From: Hyphomicrobiales bacterium
GTDB taxonomy: Bacteria > Pseudomonadota > Alphaproteobacteria > Rhizobiales > Rhizobiaceae
Reading direction: 5' to 3'
Assembly (NCBI GenBank): GCA_900472575.1
Contig: UCIV01000004.1
Coordinates: 1-64,000, forward strand
DNA length: 64,000 nucleotides
Below the pieces are notes generated by a model that was not told the origin of the DNA, did not search any database, and saw only the letters and a list, made by a program, of their open reading frames with translations. Numbering within the stretch: the stretch's first letter is position 1; each line of letters starts with the position of its first letter. The translations under genes were made by a program, and so were the position numbers. This document shows, in pieces, positions 44,689 through 53,751 of this stretch.

Positions 44689-46278
44689 ATGAACGACTTC
44701 ACCAAGTATCTGGCCGGACGCGTTACGGCAGGCGGCATGAACCGCCGCGAATTCATGGGTCGCGCCATGGCCGCCGGCCTGACGCTGACCGCAGCTGGCA
44801 ATCTTTTCGCCACCAGCGCCGCAGCCCAGACGCCCAAGAAGGGCGGCACATTGAAGCTCGGCCTCGAAGGCGGCGCAGCCACCGACTCGATCGACCCCGC
44901 CAAGGCAACTTCACAAGTCATGTTCGCTGCCGTACGCAGCTGGGGTGACACGCTGGTAGAGACACATCCGCAGACCCGGGCCCCGATCCCGTCGCTGGCC
45001 GAATCCTGGGCGCCTTCCGCCGACGCAAAGACCTGGACCTTCAAGATCCGCAAGGGCGTGCAGTTCCACGACGGCAAGGAAATGACCACCGACGACGTTG
45101 TGGCCACCCTGAAACGCCACAGCGACTCGAAGACCGAATCCGGTGCAGCCGGCGTGATGAAGTCGATCACCTCGATCGAAAACAAGGGCGGTGATCTGGT
45201 TGTCACACTCGACAGCGGCAATGCCGACCTGCCGGCAATCTTCACCGATTATCACCTCGTCATCCAGCCGAATGGCGGCATCGACAAGCCGACGGCAGGC
45301 GTCGGCACCGGCCCCTACAAGGTGAAGAGCTTCGAACCCGGCGTTCGCATGACCTTCGAGAAAAACCCGAATGACTGGCGCTCCGACCGTGGTTATGTAG
45401 ATTCAGTCGAAATTATCACGATGAACGACGCGACGGCCCGTATTGCGGCACTTTCGTCCGGTCAGGTCCAGTTCATCAACCGCGTCGATCCGAAGACCGT
45501 ACCGCTTCTGACACGCGCCTCGACGGTGCAGCTGCTGACGACATCAGGCGGCGGTCACTATGTCTTCATCATGCACTGTGACAAGGCGCCGTTCGACAAC
45601 AACGACCTCAGGATGGCGCTGAAATACGCGATCGACCGCGAGGAAATGGTCAAGCGCATTCTCGGCGGTTACGGCAAGGTGGGCAACGACTTCCCGATCA
45701 ACGACACCTACGCGCTCTTCCCCGAAGGCATCGAGCAGCGATCTTACGATCCCGACAAGGCGGCCTTCCATTACAAGAAGTCCGGCCATAGTGGATCCGT
45801 GCTCCTGCGCACCTCGGAAGTCGCCTTCCCGGGCGCCGTCGACGCCTCCGTGCTCTTCCAGCAGAGCGCCAAGAAAGCTGGCATCGACATCGAGATTAAG
45901 CGCGAGCCGGGTGACGGCTACTGGTCGAACGTCTGGAACGTGCAGCCTTTCTCCGCCTCCTATTGGGGCAGCCGCGCGACCCAGGACCAGTTCTATTCCG
46001 GCGCCTATCTTTCGACCGCCGACTGGAACGACACCCGCTTCAAGAACGAGACATTCGACAAGCTGCTGATCTCGGCCCGTGGCGAACTGGACGAGAAGAA
46101 GCGCAAGGACATGTATCGCGAAATGGCGATGCTGGTGCGCGACGAAGGCGGCACGATTCTGCCGATGTTCAACGACTTCGTGAATGCCGGCACCAAGAAG
46201 CTAATGGGCTATGTCAGCGATATCGGCAACGACATGTCCAACGGTTATGTCGCAAGCCGCGTCTGGTTCGACGCCTGA
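44689..46278 (+). CDS. Peptide/nickel-type ABC transporter substrate-binding protein (Tat-exported)
   Basis: A 529-residue SBP_bac_5 (DppA/OppA) family protein. The N terminus has a twin-arginine motif (MNRREFMGRAMAAGL, followed by a hydrophobic stretch and an AAAQ-type cleavage region near residues 45-48), so it is exported folded via Tat. The family core WAPSADAKTWTFKIRKGVQF and the C-terminal PMFNDFVNAG are present. AAGGGAA precedes ATG 44689. It heads an operon with two permeases and a fused ATPase; substrate is probably an oligopeptide or related compound. Confidence 0.9.
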   Translation: MNDFTKYLAGRVTAGGMNRREFMGRAMAAGLTLTAAGNLFATSAAAQTPKKGGTLKLGLEGGAATDSIDPAKATSQVMFAAVRSWGDTLVETHPQTRAPIPSLAESWAPSADAKTWTFKIRKGVQFHDGKEMTTDDVVATLKRHSDSKTESGAAGVMKSITSIENKGGDLVVTLDSGNADLPAIFTDYHLVIQPNGGIDKPTAGVGTGPYKVKSFEPGVRMTFEKNPNDWRSDRGYVDSVEIITMNDATARIAALSSGQVQFINRVDPKTVPLLTRASTVQLLTTSGGGHYVFIMHCDKAPFDNNDLRMALKYAIDREEMVKRILGGYGKVGNDFPINDTYALFPEGIEQRSYDPDKAAFHYKKSGHSGSVLLRTSEVAFPGAVDASVLFQQSAKKAGIDIEIKREPGDGYWSNVWNVQPFSASYWGSRATQDQFYSGAYLSTADWNDTRFKNETFDKLLISARGELDEKKRKDMYREMAMLVRDEGGTILPMFNDFVNAGTKKLMGYVSDIGNDMSNGYVASRVWFDA

Positions 46279-46373
46279 TCCTTTGAACGAGGGCCTCGGC
46301 CCACCGATGAACATGGATCGCAGGTCAGCGCCTGCGATCCCATTCCTTCATTTCGGAAACGGGATCGCGCCAG

Positions 46374-47381
46374 ATGTCAAATTCCGCAGAGGCCGGCGGT
46401 ACGCCTGCCCGCAGCCCGAGGGAGCGGTTTCCGCTATTGACCCTTATCTTCGAGCGTTTCCTCCTCTCGCTCGTTCTTCTCTTCGCCGTTTCCGTGCTGA
46501 TCTTTGCCGGCGTGGAAGCTTTGCCCGGCGATTTCGCCTCCACCTATCTCGGCCAGTCGGCAACGCCTGAGACGATTGCCAACATCCGCGCCGAACTCGG
46601 TCTCGATCGCCCTGTCGTCACCCGTTATTTCGACTGGCTGGGCGGCGTGGTCCAGGGTGATTTCGGCACCTCCTGGGCAAGCCGCAATTCGGTCTCCGAA
46701 CAGGTCGGCAAACGACTTGGCAACTCACTGTTCCTTGCCGGTTTTGCCGCCATCATCGCCGTGCCGCTTGCGATCTGTCTCGGCATGCTCTCGGTCCATT
46801 TCCGTGACCGGATGCCCGACAAGATCATCAATGTGATTTCGCTGGCGGCGATCTCGCTGCCGGAATTTTTCATCGGCTACCTGCTGATCCTCTATTTCGC
46901 CGTCAATTTCGGTATCGCCACCTTCCCGGCGACAGTCTACGAGGGCATGGGCTTCCTCGAACGTATCCAGACGATTGCGCTGCCGACGGCAACACTGGTT
47001 CTCGTCGTTCTCGCTCACATGATGCGGATGACGCGGGCAGCCATCCTCTCCGTCATGTCTTCTGCCTATATGGAAACGGCCGAGCTGAAGGGACTTTCCA
47101 GCTGGCGAGCGATCGTCAAGCACGCCGCCCCCAACGCGCTCGCCCCGATCATCAATGTAGTGGCGCTCAATCTCGCCTATCTGGTGGTCGGTGTCGTAGT
47201 CGTCGAGGTCGTCTTCGTTTATCCGGGCATGGGCCAATACATGGTTGATGCGGTGACGGTGCGCGACATGCCGGTCGTGCAGGCCTGCGGCCTGATCTTT
47301 GCGGCCGTCTACATCCTCTTGAACATGCTGGCCGATATTCTTGCGATCGTCGCCAATCCGAGATTGAGGCATCCGCGATGA
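46374..47381 (+). CDS. Oligopeptide-type ABC transporter permease (DppB-like)
   Basis: A 335-residue membrane permease of the BPD_transp_1 family with about six helices. A first helix FERFLLSLVLLFAVSVLIF and the periplasmic EALPGDFASTYLG typical of DppB precede the EAA-loop-like segment MSSAYMETAELKGLSSWRAI near residue 230, which contacts the ATPase. It overlaps the second permease by four bases (ATGA). The start has only a weak Shine-Dalgarno. Confidence 0.9.
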   Translation: MSNSAEAGGTPARSPRERFPLLTLIFERFLLSLVLLFAVSVLIFAGVEALPGDFASTYLGQSATPETIANIRAELGLDRPVVTRYFDWLGGVVQGDFGTSWASRNSVSEQVGKRLGNSLFLAGFAAIIAVPLAICLGMLSVHFRDRMPDKIINVISLAAISLPEFFIGYLLILYFAVNFGIATFPATVYEGMGFLERIQTIALPTATLVLVVLAHMMRMTRAAILSVMSSAYMETAELKGLSSWRAIVKHAAPNALAPIINVVALNLAYLVVGVVVVEVVFVYPGMGQYMVDAVTVRDMPVVQACGLIFAAVYILLNMLADILAIVANPRLRHPR

Positions 47382-48205
47382 GAGTGAGAGAAATCCCCAT
47401 CACCGCCTGGATCGGCCTTTTCGGCATTGCGCTCGCCATCTTCTGCGCCCTCTTCGCCCCGCTGATTGCCCCTTATGGCGAAACCGAAGTCGTCGGGGGC
47501 GTCTGGCAGGTGGCGGATGGCCAGTTCTTCTTCGGCCTAGACAATCTCGGCCGTGACATCCTCTCGCGGCTGATCTACGGCACCCGTACGACGCTTTTCG
47601 TGGCGCTGGCGGCGACCGTGATCTCGTTTTCGCTCGGCATCATTTTAAGCTTCATCGCGGCGGTCTCCGGCGGGGTGATCGACACAGTCTTCTCCCGTTT
47701 CAACGACCTGATGATGTCGATCCCGACGCTGATCTTCGCGCTCGTCGTACTGGCCGTCCTGCCGCAATACCTGTTCGTGCTGATCCTTGTCATGGCAGTA
47801 CTTGATTCCACCCGCGTCTACCGTCTCGGCCGCGCCGTGGCGCTCGATGTCGCGGTGATGGAATTTGTCGAGGCGGCGAAACTGCGCGGTGAAGGCAAGA
47901 TGTGGATCATTTTTCGCGAGATCCTGCCCAACACGCTCTCGCCGCTTCTGGCCGAGTTCGGTCTGCGCTTCGCCTTTGCCATCCTGTTCCTTTCTACCCT
48001 TTCCTTCCTCGGCCTCGGCATACAGCCGCCGACAGCAGACTGGGGCGGCATGGTGAAGGACAACAAGGACGGCATCATCTTCGGCATCCCCGCAGCGCTT
48101 GTACCCGGCTCGGCGATCGCGGCACTTTGCATCTGCGTCAACCTTGTGGTCGACTGGCTCTTGAAACGAACCTCCAGCCTGAAGGGAGGTCGTGGCGATG
48201 CCTGA
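47378..48205 (+). CDS. Oligopeptide-type ABC transporter permease (DppC-like)
   Basis: A 275-residue permease with an N-terminal helix, FFGLDNLGRDILSRLIYGTR typical of DppC, and the EAA-loop sequence FVEAAKLRGEGKMWIIFREILPNT cited here only as starting at about residue 163. GLGIQPPTADWGGMV is near the C terminus. It forms the heterodimeric pore with the preceding permease and ends within the start of the ATPase gene (8-base overlap). Confidence 0.9.
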   Translation: MRVREIPITAWIGLFGIALAIFCALFAPLIAPYGETEVVGGVWQVADGQFFFGLDNLGRDILSRLIYGTRTTLFVALAATVISFSLGIILSFIAAVSGGVIDTVFSRFNDLMMSIPTLIFALVVLAVLPQYLFVLILVMAVLDSTRVYRLGRAVALDVAVMEFVEAAKLRGEGKMWIIFREILPNTLSPLLAEFGLRFAFAILFLSTLSFLGLGIQPPTADWGGMVKDNKDGIIFGIPAALVPGSAIAALCICVNLVVDWLLKRTSSLKGGRGDA

Positions 48206-49835
48206 CACCCATCTTCTTTCCGTCCGCGACCTGAAGATCGAAGCAACCAGCTATCCGCCCGGCGAACAGCCGAAACGGATCACCATCGTCGACGGCGTTT
48301 CCTTCGATCTGCAAAAGGGTAAGGTTTTGGGCCTGATCGGCGAATCGGGAGCCGGCAAGTCGACGATCGGCCTCTCCGCCCTCGCCTATGGCCGCGGCGG
48401 CGCCGAAATCACCGGCGGCGAGGTGAAACTCGACGGCATCGACATCCTCAAACTCGGCAAGGGCGGCATCAGAAAACTGCGCGGCGCCCGTATCTGCTAC
48501 GTGGCGCAGTCTGCAGCTGCCGCCTTCAACCCGGCCCACCGGCTGGGCGACCAGGTAATCGAGGCGACAGTCAAGCACGGCCTGATGACCAAGCAGGAGG
48601 CGCGCCAGCGGGCGCTCTATCTCTTCCAGGTACTGGGCCTCCCAAGTCCCGAGACCTTCGGCGATCGTTTCCCGCATCAGGTTTCGGGCGGGCAGTTGCA
48701 ACGCGCCATGACCGCCATGGCGCTCTGCTCCAACCCTGACCTGATCGTCTTCGACGAACCGACAACGGCGCTCGACGTGACGACGCAGATCGATGTTCTG
48801 GCCGCGATCAAACATGCGATTGAGGAAACCGATACGGCTGCGCTCTACATCACCCACGATCTCGCGGTGGTCGCTCAGATTTCGGACGACATCATGGTTC
48901 TCCGCCATGGCAAGACGGTGGAATACGGCTCGGTACAGCAGATCATCGAGGCGCCGACGCAGGACTATACAAGAGCGCTGGTCAACGTGCGCCAGACAGC
49001 ACGCGAGGAGGCTGCGGACCAGTCCAACCCGCTGCTGAAAGTGGATAATGTCAGCGCGGAATATTCGAACGGCTTCAAGGTTCTGCACGGCGTCTCCCTG
49101 CATCTGTGCAAGGGGCAGACACTGGCGATCGTTGGCGAATCAGGGTCGGGAAAGTCGACGCTGGCACGTGTCATCACCGGCCTTCTGAGGCCGAGCGAAG
49201 GCAAGATCACGTTCGACGGCAAGCCGCTGACACTGACACTGAAGAACCGCCCGAAAGACGATCTTCGCCGTATCCAGCTGATCTACCAGATGGCTGATAC
49301 GGCAATGAACCCACGCCAGACGGTGCGCGACATCATCGGCCGGCCGCTGACCTTCTATTACGGCCTCAGAGGTGCTGCAAAGACCGCCCGCGTCAGGAAA
49401 CTGCTCGAACAGATCGAAATGGGCAACGGTTTCATCGATCGTTATCCGGCAGAGCTTTCCGGCGGGCAGAAGCAGCGTGTGGCGATTGCCCGTGCGCTTG
49501 CGGCGAAACCGGAGCTGATCCTTTGCGACGAGCCGACATCGGCGCTCGACCCGCTGGTCGCCGAAGGCATTTTGAAGCTGCTGATGAAACTGCAGGAAGA
49601 GCAGCAGCTCTCCTATGTTTTCATCACCCATGACATCGCCATCGTGAAGGCAATAGCCGATTCGGTCGCCGTCATGCATCGCGGCAGGCTGGTCCGCTTC
49701 GGCCCGAAATCCCAGGCACTTTCGCCGCCCTTCGACGACTACACAGACCTTCTCCTCAAATCCGTGCCCGAAATGGAACTCGGCTGGCTGGAAAAGGTGC
49801 TTGCCACGCGGCGCATGGAAAGCGCCGGACACTGA
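48198..49835 (+). CDS. Fused double ATPase of the oligopeptide ABC transporter (DppD-DppF)
   Basis: A 545-residue protein with two nucleotide-binding domains in tandem. NBD1 has Walker A GLIGESGAGKSTIG (residue ~45), signature VSGGQLQRAM and Walker [17 protein letters not shown]2 has GESGSGKSTLARVI (residue ~315), LSGGQKQRVAIARAL and LILCDEPTSALDP. Both look catalytically intact. ATG 48198 is eight bases after GGAGG; a GTG two codons upstream is less likely. Last gene of the transporter, before a palindromic repeat. Confidence 0.92.
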   Translation: MPDTHLLSVRDLKIEATSYPPGEQPKRITIVDGVSFDLQKGKVLGLIGESGAGKSTIGLSALAYGRGGAEITGGEVKLDGIDILKLGKGGIRKLRGARICYVAQSAAAAFNPAHRLGDQVIEATVKHGLMTKQEARQRALYLFQVLGLPSPETFGDRFPHQVSGGQLQRAMTAMALCSNPDLIVFDEPTTALDVTTQIDVLAAIKHAIEETDTAALYITHDLAVVAQISDDIMVLRHGKTVEYGSVQQIIEAPTQDYTRALVNVRQTAREEAADQSNPLLKVDNVSAEYSNGFKVLHGVSLHLCKGQTLAIVGESGSGKSTLARVITGLLRPSEGKITFDGKPLTLTLKNRPKDDLRRIQLIYQMADTAMNPRQTVRDIIGRPLTFYYGLRGAAKTARVRKLLEQIEMGNGFIDRYPAELSGGQKQRVAIARALAAKPELILCDEPTSALDPLVAEGILKLLMKLQEEQQLSYVFITHDIAIVKAIADSVAVMHRGRLVRFGPKSQALSPPFDDYTDLLLKSVPEMELGWLEKVLATRRMESAGH

Positions 49836-49839
49836 GAGC

Positions 49840-49946
49840 TGCCCCTCATCCGCCTGCCGGCACCTTCTCCCCGTAAACGGGGCGAGGACGCAGGTACCAA
49901 CGTCTCGTTTCCCTTTCCACCATCGAGAGGGGGAAGGTGAGGGGCA
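49840..49946. repeat. Rhizobial-type palindromic repeat between transporter and hydrolase genes
   Basis: The ends are inverted copies (tgcccctca at 49840-49848 and tgaggggca at 49938-49946). Internal hairpins include cttctccccgtaaacggggcg (in two arms around taaa) and a second in ccctttccaccatcgagaggggg. The wording matches repeats found between many Rhizobiaceae genes. It occupies nearly the whole 147-base gap. Confidence 0.75.
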
Positions 49947-49982
49947 AATCCCGCAAAGAGTTTGCTTTTAGGATCTGAACAG

Positions 49983-51983
49983 ATGAACGACCGCCCCTTC
50001 ACCGTTATCGAAAACCAGTGGATCAGGCTGAAGGACGGGACCCGGCTTGCCGCCCGCATCTGGATGCCGGATGGAACAGAAGCCGATCCGGTGCCGGCGG
50101 TCTTCGAATTCCTGCCCTATCGAAAACGCGACGGAACCAGCCCGCGCGACGAATCCACTTATCCGGTCTTTGCTGCGTCAGGTATTGCCGGAGTGCGTGT
50201 CGATATCCGCGGCTCGGGCGAATCCGACGGGGTGATCGACGGCGAGTATACCGAGCTGGAACTGGCGAATGCCTGCGAGCTGATCGCCTGGATTGCCGAA
50301 CAACCCTGGTCGAACGGTTCGGTCGGCATGATGGGTATCTCCTGGGGCGGCTTCAACAGCCTGCAAGTCGCAGCGCTTCGCCCGCCAGCCTTAAAGGCGG
50401 TGATCTCGATCGCCTCCACTACCGATCGCTACAATGACGATATCCATTACAAGAATGGCTGTCATCTCTCGGCCCAGCTCTCCTGGGCGGCAACCATGCT
50501 TGCCTACCAATCCCGCTCGCCCGATCCGGAAATCGTCGGCGACCGCTGGCTCGACATGTGGGTAGAGCGGCTGGAAAACGAACCCTTCTTCGTGGAGGAA
50601 TGGCTCTCTCACCAGCGCCGCGATGCATTCTGGAAACACGGTTCGATCTGCGAGGACTATTCCGCTTTCGAAATCCCGGCTCTGGTAATTGCCGGTTGGG
50701 CCGATGGTTATCGCAACACCCCGTTTCTGGCGGTCGAGGGACTGGGCGAAAAGGCCAAGGCGCTTGTCGGCCCATGGGTCCACAAATACCCGCATTTTGC
50801 CTGGCCAAAACCACGCGCCGATTTCCTTGGCGAGGCCATCGCCTTCTGGAACCGCTGGCTGCGCGGCGAGAACAACGGCATCGACCGGCTGCCGCAGATG
50901 CGCGCCTATATTCTCGACGGTCCGAAGCCGGCTGTCAGACGTGATGCCGATCCGGGTTTCTGGATCTCGAAAGACCGCTGGAGCGCACCGGAAGCCGAGT
51001 GTTTCTATATCGATCAGTTCGGAACACTGCTTGAAGGCATGCCTATCCCCCATGCGCCGAAGCATAACGTCTATCTGAAATCCCCACTCGACACCGGAAC
51101 AGCCGCCGGTGAATGGTTCACACTGAAACCGGATGCGGAACTGGCCGGCGACCAGCGCAGCGACGATGCCGGCTCGCTGACCTTTGAGACGGCACCGCTG
51201 GCGCAGTCGAAAACCTATCTCGGTCGCCCGGTCATCACGCTGACGCTGCACGCCGATGCCGAGCTTGCCAATCTCTGCGCCCGCATCGTCGACATCCATC
51301 CCGACGGCACCGCAACACGCGTTTCGTTCGGCGTCATCAACCTTGCCCATCGTGACGGCAACGAGAACCCGAAGCCGCTCACGCCCGGCGAGCCGGTAAC
51401 GATCCGGCTTGAACTCGATGCATGCGGTTATCGTTTTGGCGAAGGACACAGAATTCGGCTATCGATTTCAACCTCTTACTGGCCGATGGTTCTACCGCCG
51501 CCGGTCGATCCCGGCGTGACGATCGATATCGCTTCGCTTGGTCTCGCCATGCCGCTTCTTGGGCGCCATGAGACCTTCGAGATGAAGCAGCCTGACAATC
51601 CGGATCCGCTGCCGAAATATATCGAACATGCACCGGCTGAAACGCGCCGCAGCGTAACCCGCGACCTTGCTGCCAACGAGACGCGCTATCAGGTGACCGA
51701 GGATACCGGACTTTTCGAACATCCCGGCACCGGCCTTGCCACCTGCCAGCGCCGCGAGGAAACCTGGTCGATCAGCCCGGACGATCCACTGTCTATGACA
51801 GGAACCTGCGTCTGGACCTGCGACATGAGCCGCTCCAACTGGTCGATACGTACTGTGTCGACCGCCAATATAGCCTGCACGGACAAGGATTGGCTGATAA
51901 GCGCCAAGGTTCTGGCCTATCACGGGGAAAAGCAGATCTTCGAAAAGACATTCGAGAAAGCGATACCGCGTGACCTCATCTAG
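49983..51983 (+). CDS. CocE/NonD-family hydrolase (X-Pro dipeptidyl-peptidase S15 type)
   Basis: A 666-residue alpha/beta hydrolase of the S15/CocE group, whose members cleave Xaa-Pro peptides, acyl esters or beta-lactam side chains. The nucleophile is Ser120 in GMMGISWGGFNS. The N-terminal VFEFLPYRKRDGT, the PWSNGSVG strand and the C-terminal beta-jelly-roll domain (PLAQSKTYLGRPVITLTLHADA, cited from about residue 400, in two parts) fit the family. No signal peptide, so cytosolic. It follows the peptide transporter, which suggests it processes an imported peptide or amide. ATG 49983 is chosen over an upstream TTG. Confidence 0.87.
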   Translation: MNDRPFTVIENQWIRLKDGTRLAARIWMPDGTEADPVPAVFEFLPYRKRDGTSPRDESTYPVFAASGIAGVRVDIRGSGESDGVIDGEYTELELANACELIAWIAEQPWSNGSVGMMGISWGGFNSLQVAALRPPALKAVISIASTTDRYNDDIHYKNGCHLSAQLSWAATMLAYQSRSPDPEIVGDRWLDMWVERLENEPFFVEEWLSHQRRDAFWKHGSICEDYSAFEIPALVIAGWADGYRNTPFLAVEGLGEKAKALVGPWVHKYPHFAWPKPRADFLGEAIAFWNRWLRGENNGIDRLPQMRAYILDGPKPAVRRDADPGFWISKDRWSAPEAECFYIDQFGTLLEGMPIPHAPKHNVYLKSPLDTGTAAGEWFTLKPDAELAGDQRSDDAGSLTFETAPLAQSKTYLGRPVITLTLHADAELANLCARIVDIHPDGTATRVSFGVINLAHRDGNENPKPLTPGEPVTIRLELDACGYRFGEGHRIRLSISTSYWPMVLPPPVDPGVTIDIASLGLAMPLLGRHETFEMKQPDNPDPLPKYIEHAPAETRRSVTRDLAANETRYQVTEDTGLFEHPGTGLATCQRREETWSISPDDPLSMTGTCVWTCDMSRSNWSIRTVSTANIACTDKDWLISAKVLAYHGEKQIFEKTFEKAIPRDLI

Positions 51984-52041
51984 ACGGTCACGTTCGCCAC
52001 ATCGATGTGAGTTGACCGAAAGCTTTACGAGGAACACAGTC

Positions 52042-52764
52042 ATGGCAACTGGAGAAGCTGCCATGACAATATTTGCACGCAAAAACCTTGGAATGACATT
52101 CGCCTTGTTGCTACTTGCCGCTCCGGCAACATCCGCGTTTGCTGCAGAAGCGGCAGTGGTTATCCCGGCCCCCATAGTTGATGAGGCAGCCAAGGGGAGC
52201 AGCGAGACCGCAGTTTTTGCCGGCGGCTGTTTCTGGGGTGTGCAGGCCGTGTTCCAGCATGTGAAGGGCGTGAAGAACGCAGTCTCGGGATATTCCGGCG
52301 GCGCGAAGGAAACGGCCAGTTATGAGACCGTCAGCCTAGGCGAGACGGGCCACGCGGAGGCGGTGGAAGTGACCTTCGATCCGCACGAGGTGAGCTACGG
52401 CACACTGCTGCAGGTGTTTTTCTCCGTCGCCCATAACCCGACCCAGCTGAATTATCAGGGGCCGGATCAGGGCACGCAGTACCGATCAGCGATTTTTACC
52501 GCCAGCGCTGAACAGCAGAAAGTTGCCGCAGCCTACATCGCCCAACTGGACAGAACCGGGCTGTTTCATGCGCCGATCGTGACCAAGCTTTCGAAGCTGA
52601 AAGGCTTTTATCCGGCAGAAAAATACCATCAGGATTTCCTGACGCTCAATCCGAACCACCCCTATATCGTCTATAACGACATGCCGAAGATCGATAATCT
52701 GAAGACCATCTTCCCGGCAGCCTTCAGGGCCAATCCGGTACTTGTCTCCAAGGCGAAGACCTAG
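52042..52764 (+). CDS. msrA: Secreted peptide methionine sulfoxide reductase A
   Basis: Repairs S-methionine sulfoxide in proteins. The 240-residue product has an N-terminal signal (FALLLLAAPATSAFA, cleavage near AFA-AEA), so it acts in the periplasm. The catalytic Cys63 lies in FAGGCFWGVQAVF, and the substrate-binding GYSGG and YQGPDQGTQYRSAIF, with the C-terminal FYPAEKYHQDFL, are conserved. GAGGAA at 52029-52034 supports ATG 52042; another ATG lies at 52063. It is convergent with, and overlaps by four bases, the esterase gene. Confidence 0.93.
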   Translation: MATGEAAMTIFARKNLGMTFALLLLAAPATSAFAAEAAVVIPAPIVDEAAKGSSETAVFAGGCFWGVQAVFQHVKGVKNAVSGYSGGAKETASYETVSLGETGHAEAVEVTFDPHEVSYGTLLQVFFSVAHNPTQLNYQGPDQGTQYRSAIFTASAEQQKVAAAYIAQLDRTGLFHAPIVTKLSKLKGFYPAEKYHQDFLTLNPNHPYIVYNDMPKIDNLKTIFPAAFRANPVLVSKAKT

Positions 52765-53687
52765 GCGGCAAACGCTCGGATCGCTTCGCACAGAGTCTTG
52801 AAACCGTCTCGTGCGCCCTCGCTCATATGCCGGGCGCGAAGCCATCCGTGGACCATTTGCGGCTCGTCTCGAAAGCTCGCGGTGACACCCCATTGGTTCA
52901 GCCGCGCTGCATAGAGCCGGCCATCATCACGCAGCGGATCGAAATGCGCCACGGTGATATAGGCAGGCGGAAGCCCGGAAAGATCGGTTGATAGAAGCGG
53001 ATGCGCCACCGGCTCAATTTCCGGCGCTTTTAGCACTGCGCGATAATAGGCGACATCGGCGGTCGTCAAACCCGGCGCATTCGCCATTTCTCGATACGAA
53101 CCTGAAACAAGATCGCCGCCAAGCGCGGGGTAAATGAGCACCTGACCTATAATGCCGGGAAGGTTTTCGTCACGCGCCCGAATTGAGAGGCCGGTAGCAA
53201 GATTGCCGCCAGCACTGTCACCGATCACCACGATCTTGCTACCCTGCCCGATAAGCTGCTTCAGCACGCCGTAACAATCATCCGTCTGAACAGGCCAGAC
53301 GTGTTCCGGCGCGAGACGATAATCGACAGAAATGAGCTCCGCTTGGGCAAACTCGGCAATCTCGGCACAGATCGCATGATGGCTCTCCAGAGAGCCGACG
53401 ACAAAGCCGCCGCCATGCAGATAGAGCAAAACGGTTTTCGTAGTGAGACGCGCAGGTCGGTAGCGCCGGATCGGCGCGAACAAAACCTCATCCTGAAAGA
53501 TCATCCCCTTGGGCAGCGGCCGGTCGAAACCGGCACAGAGCGCATCATACCAGACGCGCTGCTGCGCAATCGGCGCATTCACGGCGTCGGGGGGATAAAA
53601 GCTGTTGCAGGCATCGAGAAACTCAAGAATACCCGGCTCGCTCGGCATCGGCGAATGTGTCTCGCTGGTCTCCATGGCCTCATTCAT
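52761..53687 (-). CDS. HSL-family alpha/beta-hydrolase (esterase)
   Basis: A 308-residue carboxylesterase of the hormone-sensitive-lipase group. The oxyanion-hole motif HGGGFVVGSLESH is near residue 90 and the nucleophile Ser in VIGDSAGGNLA near 158. VDYRLAPEHVWPV links them and the catalytic His is probably in MVHGWL. It lacks a signal peptide. It stands between msrA (convergent) and frcR, and the natural substrate is unknown. Confidence 0.88.
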   Translation of the reverse strand: MNEAMETSETHSPMPSEPGILEFLDACNSFYPPDAVNAPIAQQRVWYDALCAGFDRPLPKGMIFQDEVLFAPIRRYRPARLTTKTVLLYLHGGGFVVGSLESHHAICAEIAEFAQAELISVDYRLAPEHVWPVQTDDCYGVLKQLIGQGSKIVVIGDSAGGNLATGLSIRARDENLPGIIGQVLIYPALGGDLVSGSYREMANAPGLTTADVAYYRAVLKAPEIEPVAHPLLSTDLSGLPPAYITVAHFDPLRDDGRLYAARLNQWGVTASFRDEPQMVHGWLRARHMSEGARDGFKTLCEAIRAFAA

Positions 53688-53751
53688 CCTGTTTCTCCGA
53701 GGACCAAAGGCTAGGCAAGATGACGGTATGCTGCAAGAGTAAGAACGGCTC

